Positions 46,741 to 54,326 of a stretch of DNA of 64,000 nt are shown here, piece after piece. The DNA is taken from positions 124,001 through 188,000 of the forward strand of contig NZ_JACBFS010000001.1 of assembly GCF_022138605.1 (NCBI RefSeq). Direction: 5' to 3'. Under the pieces are notes generated by a model. That model searched no databases and was not told where the DNA came from. It saw only the letters and a program-made list of their open reading frames with translations. Every line of letters starts with the position of its first letter. Positions within the stretch are counted from its first letter, which is position 1. This DNA comes from Xanthobacter sp. NM-25. Lineage in GTDB: Bacteria; Pseudomonadota; Alphaproteobacteria; Rhizobiales; Xanthobacteraceae. A program made the position numbers and the translations under genes.

Positions 46741-47853
46741 TCAGCCCGGCTTGCGCGGCGGGCGATCGGCGCGGCCGTGGGCCAGCACCTTGCGCATGAG
46801 CGAGGGCAGCGCCTCTGCCTCGAAATCCCGTGGCAAAACAAACCGCAAGCCCTTGGGCGCCACCGCGCCGGCGGGCAGGTCGGCCCGCCAGACGGTCATG
46901 TCCAGCGCGAAATGGGTGAAGACGTGCCGCACCACACCCGGCAACGCCCGCCACTGCGCGCTCACCGGAGCCGCGCCGGCCGGATCGGCGGGAATGGAGC
47001 CGCTGGAGGCCGACCAGGGCGTCGCGGGCACTTCCGTCATCTTGGCGAGCAGGCCTTTGTCCGGCCGGGTGCGCAGCAGCACCGCCCCATCCGCCCGCAC
47101 CGCCAGGAAGGCGATGGCGGCACGCTCCGGCTTCGCCGCCTTCTTCGCCTTCACCGGAAACAACTGCATGGTGCCCTCGGCCCGGGCCACGCATGGATCG
47201 TGGTAGGGACACAATGCACAGGCCGGGCTCTTGGGGGTGCAGATGGTGGCGCCGAGATCCATCATCGCCTGGGCGTGGTCGCCGGGGCGGGCGGCGGGCA
47301 CCAGATCGGCCGCCAGGGCCTTGATGCGCGGCTTGGCCTTGGGCAGGGCCTCCTCCACCGCATAGAGCCGCGACACCACCCGCTCGATATTGCCATCCAC
47401 CGGGCTCGCCGGCAGATCGAAGGCGATGGCGGCGATGGCCGCCGCCGTATAGGGCCCGATGCCCGGCAGATCGAGCAGCGCCGCCTCCTCGGCGGGGAAG
47501 CGCCCGCCATGGCGGGCCACCACCACCTGCGCGCAGGCGTGCAGATTGCGGGCGCGGGCGTAGTAGCCGAGGCCCGCCCAGGCGGAGAGCACCTCCTCCA
47601 GCGGCGCGGCGGCGAGATGCGACACTGTGGGCCAGCGGGTGAGGAAGGCGCCGAAATAGGGCACCACGGCCTTCACCGTGGTCTGCTGCAGCATGATTTC
47701 GGACAGGAAGACGTGGTAGGGATCCGCCCGCCGGCCCTTCTCGGCCCGCCACGGCAGGCGGCGGCGATGGGTGTCGTACCAGGCGAGCAGGGCTTGCGGG
47801 TCGGGCACGCGGAGCGGCCTTGTCCCGGTGGCGGCGGCGGACGAAGATGTCAT
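46741..47853 (-). CDS. mutY: MutY, adenine DNA glycosylase
   Basis: 370 residues from ATG (MTSSSAAATGTRPLRVPDP). HhH-GPD glycosylase: SEIMLQQTTVKAVVPYF, LPGIGPYTAAAIAAIAF with the catalytic Asp in DGNIERVVSRLYA, then the [4Fe-4S] ligands CTPKSPACALCPYHDPC. A C-terminal NUDIX-like domain follows (AIAFLAVRADGAVLLRTRPDKGLLA). Removes adenine from A:8-oxoG pairs. Divergent from dciA. Confidence 0.95.
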   Translation of the reverse strand: MTSSSAAATGTRPLRVPDPQALLAWYDTHRRRLPWRAEKGRRADPYHVFLSEIMLQQTTVKAVVPYFGAFLTRWPTVSHLAAAPLEEVLSAWAGLGYYARARNLHACAQVVVARHGGRFPAEEAALLDLPGIGPYTAAAIAAIAFDLPASPVDGNIERVVSRLYAVEEALPKAKPRIKALAADLVPAARPGDHAQAMMDLGATICTPKSPACALCPYHDPCVARAEGTMQLFPVKAKKAAKPERAAIAFLAVRADGAVLLRTRPDKGLLAKMTEVPATPWSASSGSIPADPAGAAPVSAQWRALPGVVRHVFTHFALDMTVWRADLPAGAVAPKGLRFVLPRDFEAEALPSLMRKVLAHGRADRPPRKPG

Positions 47854-47962
47854 GGGCGCACAGTGGCGTTCGCCGCGCCCAAGAGCAAGGCGGTGCCACC
47901 CCTGTGCGCAACCGCCCTTGCGGCATGCTTGTTGTCCTGAATTCGAGACCCCAGACCTACCG

Positions 47963-48469
47963 ATGACCGAGACACCCCGCCGTTCCTTCCGCCCCAAGGG
48001 GGCCCGTCCGCTGGCGGATTTCGTGGCGCCCACCATCGCCGACGTGTGCGGCAAGGCGGGCTTCTCGGTGGTGGAGGTGGTGACCCATTGGGATGAGATC
48101 GTCGGCCCGGACCTCGGCCCCCGCAGCCTGCCCCTGAAGCTGCAATGGGCCCGCGGCCACGAGACCGAGCCCGCCACCCTGGTGGTGCGGGTGGAAGGCG
48201 CCTACGCCATCGAGATGCAATATGCGGCAGCCACCGTCATGGAGCGCATCAACACCTATTTCGGCTGGCGCTGCGTCGGCCGAATCACCCTGCGCCAAGG
48301 CCCGGTGCCGCCCCGCCACAGCCGGCCGCCCGTGATGCCACCGCCGGAGCCGGACACCGTGCGCGCGGTGGAGCGGGAGATCGGCCCGTTCGAAAACGAG
48401 GCGCTCGGCGCCTCCCTGGCCAAGCTCGGCGCCCTGGTGCGCCGCGAGCGGCAAGGTTTCAAGCGTTAG
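47963..48469 (+). CDS. dciA: DUF721 family protein (DciA-like)
   Basis: 168 residues from ATG (MTETPRRSFRPKGARPLADFV). DUF721 core: VVEVVTHWDEIVGPDLGPRSLPLKLQW and ATLVVRVEGAYAIEMQYAAATVMERINTYFGWRCVGRITLRQGP. DciA proteins load or assist the replicative helicase. A mutY / DUF721 / DsbA-like order is common in Hyphomicrobiales. The C-terminus, FKR-stop, is duplicated downstream. Confidence 0.85.
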   Translation: MTETPRRSFRPKGARPLADFVAPTIADVCGKAGFSVVEVVTHWDEIVGPDLGPRSLPLKLQWARGHETEPATLVVRVEGAYAIEMQYAAATVMERINTYFGWRCVGRITLRQGPVPPRHSRPPVMPPPEPDTVRAVEREIGPFENEALGASLAKLGALVRRERQGFKR

Positions 48470-48496
48470 GCTTCAAGCGTTGAGGGTTCGAGCGCT
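48458..48496 (+). repeat. Tandem duplication over the dciA stop codon
   Basis: TTCAAGCGTT occurs at 48458 and 48472, with a diverged third copy (TTCGAGCGCT) at 48487. The first copy is the end of the gene (F-K-R-stop); the second also carries a stop (TGA), 14 bases on and thus in another frame. Confidence 0.8.
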
Positions 48497-48683
48497 GGCG
48501 CTTCGTGCGCCGCGGTTGAAAAGCTGCGCCGTTGACCGAGCTGTGATCGGCCGGGGCTTTGCCGCCACACCCCGGACATGGTAGCGCGCTTGGGTCTGTG
48601 TCGGGCCCGGCTGCCAACGGGGCCGAGACACCCGCATTGTTCACGCCGGGACGGTCCTGTCCGGCGTTCCCATGGAGACGACC

Positions 48684-49343
48684 ATGAGCCTCGATCGCCG
48701 CCGCGTCCTTGCCGGAGCCGGCGTTGCCGCCCTTCTCGCGGGCCTCGGCCTGCCGGCTTCCACCGGCGCCGCCCTCGCCCAGTCGGCCACCGAGGCCAAG
48801 GTGATGGCGCCGGCCGCCTCGCCCCTGCCCGCCAAGGTGCTGGGTAGCGATACAGCTCCGGTGACGGTGGTGGAATACGCCTCCATGACCTGCAGCCATT
48901 GCGCCGACTTCCACACCAAGACCTTCCCCGAGCTGAAGGCCAAATATGTGGACACTGGCAAGGTGCGCTTCGTTTTCCGTGAGTTCCCGTTCGATCCGGT
49001 GGCCACCGCCGCCTTCATGCTGGCCCGCTGCATGCCGGACGACAAATATTTCCCCATGGTCTCCTCTTTGTTCGAGACCCAGCGCAGCTGGGCCTACAGC
49101 AAGGATCCCGCCGCGGGCCTGCTGGCAGTGGCGCGTCAGGCCGGCATGAGCCAGGCGGACTTCGAGAAGTGCCTGTCCGACCAGGAACTGGCCAAGAAGG
49201 TGCAGGAGAGCGCCCGCTACGCCAATGCCGAGCTGGGCGTGAAGGCCACCCCCACCTTCTTCGTGAATGGCAAGGAAATGTCCGGCGCCATGAGCATCGC
49301 CGAATGGGAAAAGCAGCTGGAGCCGCTCCTCGCCGCCAAGTGA
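48684..49343 (+). CDS. DsbA-family periplasmic thiol oxidoreductase
   Basis: 219 residues from ATG (MSLDRRRVLAGAG) with GGAGACG upstream. Twin-arginine-type signal (DRRRVLAGAGVAALLAG, cleavage near ALA). Thioredoxin fold with active site CSHC in YASMTCSHCADFHTKTFPELK, and the cis-Pro loop VKATPTFFVNGKEMSG. Probably disulfide formation or isomerisation of exported proteins; the family is called DsbA/thioredoxin_4-like. Ends at a good terminator. Confidence 0.92.
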   Translation: MSLDRRRVLAGAGVAALLAGLGLPASTGAALAQSATEAKVMAPAASPLPAKVLGSDTAPVTVVEYASMTCSHCADFHTKTFPELKAKYVDTGKVRFVFREFPFDPVATAAFMLARCMPDDKYFPMVSSLFETQRSWAYSKDPAAGLLAVARQAGMSQADFEKCLSDQELAKKVQESARYANAELGVKATPTFFVNGKEMSGAMSIAEWEKQLEPLLAAK

Positions 49344-49365
49344 GAACCTGCCGCCTGTCATTTGG

Positions 49366-49403
49366 AAACGGCCCGGCGCCCCGCGCCCGGGCCGTTTTCT
49401 TTG
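49366..49403 (+). terminator. Intrinsic terminator after the DsbA-like gene
   Basis: AAACGGCCCGG / CCGGGCCGTTT 11-base stem with a ten-base loop and TTTTCTTT tail. Confidence 0.85.
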
Positions 49404-49467
49404 CGGGCGCTGGCGAGCGCGCAACCGATCTGCCACCCTGCACGAGGTTTTCCGAAGGGGCGGCGTC

Positions 49468-49962
49468 ATGGTCTTCTGGGTTCCCATCCTCGCCTGGCTG
49501 GCGGCACTGATCTGCGCCGGGCTCGCCTTTTCCCGCGCTCCGGGCCCGCGCGGCCCGGGCCTGCTAGCCGACCAGCTGCTGCGCTACATCAATCTGTTTC
49601 CGGTCGGCCTCATGGGGCTTTGGGCGGCGCTCGGCCATATCGTGTTCCCGGCGCAGAGCGCCCAGTCCATCGGCTGGGCGACGAGCCCGTTCCAGTTCGA
49701 GGTCGGGGTCGCCAACCTCGGCATCGGCCTTGCCGGCGTCATCGCCGCCTTTGCCCGGGATTGGGGCTTCCGGGCGGCTGTGGCGGTGATGACCTGCGGC
49801 TTCCTGGGTGGGGCCGCCATCGGCCATCTGGTGCAGATCTCGGAAACCGGAAACCTCGCCGCCGGCAATGCCGGCCCCATTCTTTACACCGACATTCTCA
49901 CCCCCCTGGCGCTGGTGGTACTGCTGGCCCTGCGCTGGCGCGGCGGGCCGGCAAGGGCGTGA
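49468..49962 (+). CDS. DUF6790-family membrane protein
   Basis: 164 residues, five hydrophobic segments. FPVGLMGLWAALGHIVFPAQSAQSIGWATSPFQFEVGVANLGIGLAGV is the conserved part. Small inner-membrane family of unknown function. 84 bases before the ABC1-kinase gene, same strand. Confidence 0.78.
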   Translation: MVFWVPILAWLAALICAGLAFSRAPGPRGPGLLADQLLRYINLFPVGLMGLWAALGHIVFPAQSAQSIGWATSPFQFEVGVANLGIGLAGVIAAFARDWGFRAAVAVMTCGFLGGAAIGHLVQISETGNLAAGNAGPILYTDILTPLALVVLLALRWRGGPARA

Positions 49963-50046
49963 ATACGCCGCAGCGCAGCACGCCGCCCGGCCGGGGTGCT
50001 ATAAGGGCAGCGACGGCGCTCCGGCGCTGAGCGAGGCGCGACCGCG

Positions 50047-51399
50047 ATGGCTGATGACGAGAGAAACCGCTTCACCGCCCGGGCCGCCCGCTATGCGCGG
50101 GTGGGCGCCAATGTGGGAGGCGTGGCCGCCCGCATCGCCGGCAGCCGGCTGATCGGCCGCGGCGATCGTGGCGATGATGCCGCGGCCATTGCCGCCGCCC
50201 TCGGCGGGCTCAAGGGCCCGCTGATGAAGGTGGCGCAGCTCATGGCCACCGTGCCGGACCTGCTGCCGCCGGAATATGCCGCGGAGCTGCGGCGCCTGCA
50301 GGCCGATGCGCCACCCATGGGCTGGTCGTTCGTGAAGCGCCGCATGAGCGCCGAGCTCGGCCGCGACTGGGAAAAGCGCTTCGCCCGCTTCGAGCACCAG
50401 CCCTCCGCCGCCGCCTCCCTCGGCCAGGTGCACAAGGCGGTGACCCTCGACGGCGAAACTGTGGCCTGCAAGCTCCAGTATCCCGACATGCAGGCGGCGG
50501 TGGAAGCCGACCTCAACCAACTGCAATTGCTGTTCTCCCTGCACCGGCGCATGGACAGCACCCTCGACACCCGGGAGATCGCCCGGGAGATCGGCGAACG
50601 GGTGCGCGAGGAGCTCGACTACCAGCGCGAAGCCCGCCATGCCGCTCTCTATGCGCTGATGCTGAAGGACGAGCCCCGTGTCCGCGTGCCCAGCGTGCGG
50701 GCCGACCTCTCCACCGGGCGGCTCCTCACCATGCAGTGGCTGGAGGGGCAGAAGATCCTGGACTTCACCCGCCACCCGCTGGACCAGCGCAACGCTTTGG
50801 CCGAAGCCCTGTTCACCGCATGGTGGCAGCCGTTCAGCCGGTTCGGGGTCATCCATGGCGACCCCCACCTGGGCAATTACACGGTCTTCACGGACGATCC
50901 CGGCCCGCCGCGCGGCATCAATCTGCTGGATTACGGCTGCATCCGCATCTTCCCGCCGCTGTTCGTCGCCGGCGTGGTGGATCTTTATCGCGGCCTCCAG
51001 ACCGGCGATGAAGCGCGTGTGGTGCACGCTTATGAGACATGGGGCTTCAAGGGCCTCAATCGCGACCTGATCGCCGCCCTGAACATCTGGGCCCGCTTCA
51101 TCTATGGCCCACTGTTGGACGACCGGGTCCGCACCATCGCCGATGGGGTGGCGCCGGGCCAATATGGCCGCAAGGAAGCCTTCAAGGTGCACCAGGAGCT
51201 GAAGCGCCTGGGGCCGGTGACCGTGCCGCGGGAGTTCGTGTTCATGGATCGGGCCGCGGTGGGGCTCGGCGCCGTGTTCCTGCACCTGCGGGCGCAGCTC
51301 AACTTCCATCGCCTGTTCGAGGCCGCCGTGGGCGATTTTGATGCCGGGCGGGTGGCGGTTCGGCAGATGGCGGCGCTGGCCGCCGTGGGCCTGCACTGA
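50047..51399 (+). CDS. ABC1/UbiB-family atypical kinase
   Basis: 450 residues. KVAQ (KxGQ-type motif, here with Ala) in GGLKGPLMKVAQLMATVPDLLPPEYAAELRRLQADAPPM, A-rich nucleotide loop AAASLGQVHKAV, VACKLQYPDM (catalytic Lys), and HGDPHLGNY plus LDYGC as catalytic and metal loops. ABC1/ADCK proteins support ubiquinone synthesis or lipid metabolism. Convergent with the EI24 gene. Confidence 0.88.
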   Translation: MADDERNRFTARAARYARVGANVGGVAARIAGSRLIGRGDRGDDAAAIAAALGGLKGPLMKVAQLMATVPDLLPPEYAAELRRLQADAPPMGWSFVKRRMSAELGRDWEKRFARFEHQPSAAASLGQVHKAVTLDGETVACKLQYPDMQAAVEADLNQLQLLFSLHRRMDSTLDTREIAREIGERVREELDYQREARHAALYALMLKDEPRVRVPSVRADLSTGRLLTMQWLEGQKILDFTRHPLDQRNALAEALFTAWWQPFSRFGVIHGDPHLGNYTVFTDDPGPPRGINLLDYGCIRIFPPLFVAGVVDLYRGLQTGDEARVVHAYETWGFKGLNRDLIAALNIWARFIYGPLLDDRVRTIADGVAPGQYGRKEAFKVHQELKRLGPVTVPREFVFMDRAAVGLGAVFLHLRAQLNFHRLFEAAVGDFDAGRVAVRQMAALAAVGLH

Positions 51400-51411
51400 A
51401 CGCGCGACGCC

Positions 51412-52125
51412 TCAGAGCGTCTTGCCCTCGATGACCAGATGGCCGTCGGCCCCGCGCTGGGCCGGCAGGGGGGCCAGCCGGCGGTGCAGATGCACCATGA
51501 AGGCGGTGCCGAACACCGGCATGATGAGGTTCAGCACCGGCACGAACAGGATCGGGGTGATCAGGAGCCCGGCGAGGAAGATGGTGGTGGCATTGGCCTG
51601 GCGCAGGGCGCGGGCCTCCTCCGCCGAGCGATAGCGCATGGCCGCCAGCTCGAAATATTCCCGGCTGATGAGATAGGCGTTGGCGATGAAGAAGATCACC
51701 ACATTCACGCCGGGCACCAGCAACAGCAGCAATGCGGCAAGGTTCACCACCAGCACGATGCCGAAGAAGCGGGCCGAATAGATCAGCGCCGTCAGCACCG
51801 GCTGCGGCCGGCCGCGCGGATCGTTCGGATAGCTCTCCCCCTCCACCTTCTCGGCCACGTCGTCGAGAAACAGGCCGGCCACCAGCGAGGACACGGCCGG
51901 GACGAGATAGAAGATGCCGAACACCAACCCCAGCCCTGCCACCACCGCGAGCGTGGTCTCCACCCAGGGGTAGGACGGCACGTCGACGAAATGGGCGAGC
52001 ACCGCCTCCAGGGCGATGGCCAGCACCACCAGCAGCGCCAGAGCGAGGCCGATGGACTTCAGAAGCACCCCGCGCAGCAGGGGGGAAAAGGTCTGGCGCA
52101 GGGCTTCGAGGAAGGCGGAGAGCAT
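51412..52125 (-). CDS. EI24-domain (CysZ-like) membrane protein
   Basis: 237 residues, four to six helices with the EI24 pattern: FSPLLRGVLLKSIGLALALLVVLAIALEAVLAHFV at the start, then VNLAALLLLLVPGVNVVIFFIANAYLISREYFELAAMR and a VFGTAFMVHLHRRL tail. EI24/CysZ-like proteins are sulfate-permease-like or transport-associated; substrate unknown. Confidence 0.82.
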   Translation of the reverse strand: MLSAFLEALRQTFSPLLRGVLLKSIGLALALLVVLAIALEAVLAHFVDVPSYPWVETTLAVVAGLGLVFGIFYLVPAVSSLVAGLFLDDVAEKVEGESYPNDPRGRPQPVLTALIYSARFFGIVLVVNLAALLLLLVPGVNVVIFFIANAYLISREYFELAAMRYRSAEEARALRQANATTIFLAGLLITPILFVPVLNLIMPVFGTAFMVHLHRRLAPLPAQRGADGHLVIEGKTL

Positions 52126-52234
52126 GGTGGCGGGCGGCTCCGAAAGGCGGCTCCCAATGACCTGTTACAGTTAGGGTGCGGCCCCCGCCACCTCAAGAGG
52201 GCGGGCCGGCGCGGGGGTGCGGCGCAGCATCGCG

Positions 52235-52298
52235 CGAATGAACGTTCACTCCGGCGGCAGGATCTGCTAGATCTGCCGCGAACGAACATTCGCTCCGG
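52235..52298 (+). promoter_or_regulatory. Twin TetR operators upstream of the RND efflux operon
   Basis: Two copies of a 19-base site, GAATGAACGTTCACTCCGG (52236-52254) and GAACGAACATTCGCTCCGG (52280-52298). The palindromic cores TGAACGTTCA and CGAACATTCG have centres 44 bases apart (about four helical turns). GAACATTC-type cores are typical of AcrR/TetR-family operators and the adjacent TetR gene starts 32 bases downstream. Confidence 0.7.
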
Positions 52299-52329
52299 CC
52301 GCCCCGCAGGCGCTCAAGGATGCCGCCCC

Positions 52330-53007
52330 ATGACCTCATCCCCCCTCGCGGACGGCGCGCCGCACCCGCCAACCGAGGCCGGCGCGCCGTCGCATGGCAG
52401 CGACGTGCCGGCGCGCCGCAGCGAGCAGCAGAAGCGCATTCTGGCCGCCGCCATGACCTGCTTCGCGCGGGAGGGCTTCCACGGCACCTCCATGCAGAAG
52501 ATCTGCGCCGAAGCGGGCATGAGCCCCGGGGCGCTCTACCGTTATTTCCCCTCCAAGGAAGCGCTGATCGCGGCCATCGTCGCCGATGAGCGCAGCCAGC
52601 GGCTGCATATTCTCGACACGCTCGTGCGGGCCCCCAGCCTCATCGAGGCCCTGATGGGCTGCATGCGCGAGCTCTTGGAAGAGCCCACCCTGCCCACCGC
52701 GCAGCTCGGGCCGGAGATTATGGCCGAAGCCATCCGCAACGCCCCGCTGCGGGCCGCCATCGAGCCGTGCGAGGACGAAAGCCGCGCCCAATTGCGCGAG
52801 GCGCTGGTGAATGCCGCCGCCCGTGGGGAGATCGACCCCGCCATCGACACAGACGATCTCATGATCTTCCTGCAGATGCTGGCGGATGGCGCCATCCTGC
52901 ATCACCAGTTGCACCCCGAATGGGGCGTGCCGGGCCGCCTGCCCGCTTTGACCCGGCTGCTGCAGCGCATGCTGACGCCGGTGGCGGAAGCGGAGGGGCG
53001 GCCATGA
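52330..53007 (+). CDS. TetR/AcrR-family regulator of the RND efflux operon
   Basis: 225 residues from ATG. N-terminal disordered tail (Pro/Ala/His-rich), then HTH: KRILAAAMTCFAREGFHGTSMQKICAEAGMSPGALYRYFPSKEALIAAIVADE with the TetR recognition helix. C-terminal ligand domain variable. First gene of the operon; next frame overlaps its stop by four bases if the longer adaptor start is used. Confidence 0.88.
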   Translation: MTSSPLADGAPHPPTEAGAPSHGSDVPARRSEQQKRILAAAMTCFAREGFHGTSMQKICAEAGMSPGALYRYFPSKEALIAAIVADERSQRLHILDTLVRAPSLIEALMGCMRELLEEPTLPTAQLGPEIMAEAIRNAPLRAAIEPCEDESRAQLREALVNAAARGEIDPAIDTDDLMIFLQMLADGAILHHQLHPEWGVPGRLPALTRLLQRMLTPVAEAEGRP

Positions 53008-53117
53008 GCGCCTCACCCGGTTCCAATCCCGCGCCCGGGGATCGTTCCCCCTGTCACGGGACTGCCGTCATTTTCCCTCACCAAGCGTCAGGTTTCCCAG
53101 CCGAGGCCCCCCGCACC

Positions 53118-54326
53118 ATGTCCGCCTTCCGCCGCTCTCTGGCCCCATCCGCCCGCGCCGCCCTGCTTGCCATGGCCGGCCTTTGGACGCCCGTTCTCGG
53201 TGTCACGGCCCCCCATGCCGAGGAAGCGGCCCCGGCGGCGCTCACCGTGTCCGTGGTCCAACCGCGCACGCAGAGCCTGGCGGAAACCCTGCTGGTGACC
53301 GGCTCGTTGCAGCCTCGCGAGGAGATCGAGGTGGGCCCGGAGGTGGAGGGCCTGCGGCTGGTCGAGATTCTGGTGGAAGCGGGAGACCGGGTGGAGAAGA
53401 ACCAGGTGCTCGCGCGCCTCTCCCGCGAGGTTCTGGAGACCCAGCTGGCGCAGAACACGGCCACCGCGGCGAAAGCCCGGGCCGCAGTGGCGCAGCAGCG
53501 CGCCGCCCTCGACCAGGCCCTGGCGCAGGAGACGGAGGCGGCGGCGGCGGTGGAGCGCGCCCGCCAGTTGAGCAAGACCGGCACGGTCTCCCAGGAGACC
53601 CTGGATGTGCGCGAGCGCGCCATGAAGGTCACCACCGCCCAGGTCGCCGCCGCCCGCGAGACCCTCGCCGCGGCGGAGGCCGAAGCGGTGCTGGTGAAGG
53701 CGCAGCGGGACGAGATCGAGGTGAAGCTCAAGCGCACGGACATTCGCGCCCCGGCCGCCGGCGTCATCCTCTCGCGCGATGCGCGCCTCGGCGCCATCGC
53801 CCTTTCGGCGCGCACGGCGCCCTTATTCCGCATTTCCGAGGACGGCGCCATCGACCTCGATGCGGAAGTGCCGGAAGACGCCATGCCGCGCATGAAGACC
53901 GGGCTTGCGGCCGAAGTGACCCCGGCCGGCTTCGAGGCCCCCCTCTCCGGCACGGTGCGGCTGGTGTCGCCGGAGGTGGACAAGGCCTCGCGGCTGGGAC
54001 GGATCAAGATCGCCTTGCCGGCGGATCCCCGCCTCAAGCCCGGTGCCTATGGGCGGGCGCTGGTGAACCTGGGCGCGCGCAGCGGGCTCATGGTGCCGCA
54101 ATCGGCGGTGATGTTCGATGCCGACGGGGCCTTCGTGCTGCTGGTCAACGACGGCCTGATCTCGGCCCGGCGCATCACTCCTCTGCTCAAGACCCGGGGC
54201 CAGGTGCTGGTGTCCGAGGGGCTGACGGGGGCCGATCGGGTGGTGGCCCGGGCCGGCGGCTTCCTGCGGGAAGGTGACCGGGTGCGCGCCGTGGACATGC
54301 CCCTGTCGGTGGGTGAGGTGCGCTGA
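53118..54326 (+). CDS. RND efflux periplasmic adaptor (MFP)
   Basis: 402 residues from ATG (MSAFRRSLAPSARAALLAMAG) whose signal peptide fits export. An ATG at 53004 with a better ribosome site (GGAGG, overlapping the tetR stop) would add 38 residues and shift the signal. Lipoyl/barrel-sandwich halves EIEVGPEVEGLRLVEILVEAGDRVEKNQVLARL and DIRAPAAGVILSRDARLGAI, joined by a long alpha-helical hairpin. Links the RND pump to an outer-membrane channel. Its TGA overlaps the pump ATG. Confidence 0.9.
   Translation: MSAFRRSLAPSARAALLAMAGLWTPVLGVTAPHAEEAAPAALTVSVVQPRTQSLAETLLVTGSLQPREEIEVGPEVEGLRLVEILVEAGDRVEKNQVLARLSREVLETQLAQNTATAAKARAAVAQQRAALDQALAQETEAAAAVERARQLSKTGTVSQETLDVRERAMKVTTAQVAAARETLAAAEAEAVLVKAQRDEIEVKLKRTDIRAPAAGVILSRDARLGAIALSARTAPLFRISEDGAIDLDAEVPEDAMPRMKTGLAAEVTPAGFEAPLSGTVRLVSPEVDKASRLGRIKIALPADPRLKPGAYGRALVNLGARSGLMVPQSAVMFDADGAFVLLVNDGLISARRITPLLKTRGQVLVSEGLTGADRVVARAGGFLREGDRVRAVDMPLSVGEVR

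Noticed and set aside
48480..48500. tRNA T-arm-like GGGTTCGAGCG
   Set aside because: No acceptor or anticodon arms can be drawn around it; it is a diverged copy of the dciA end repeat.
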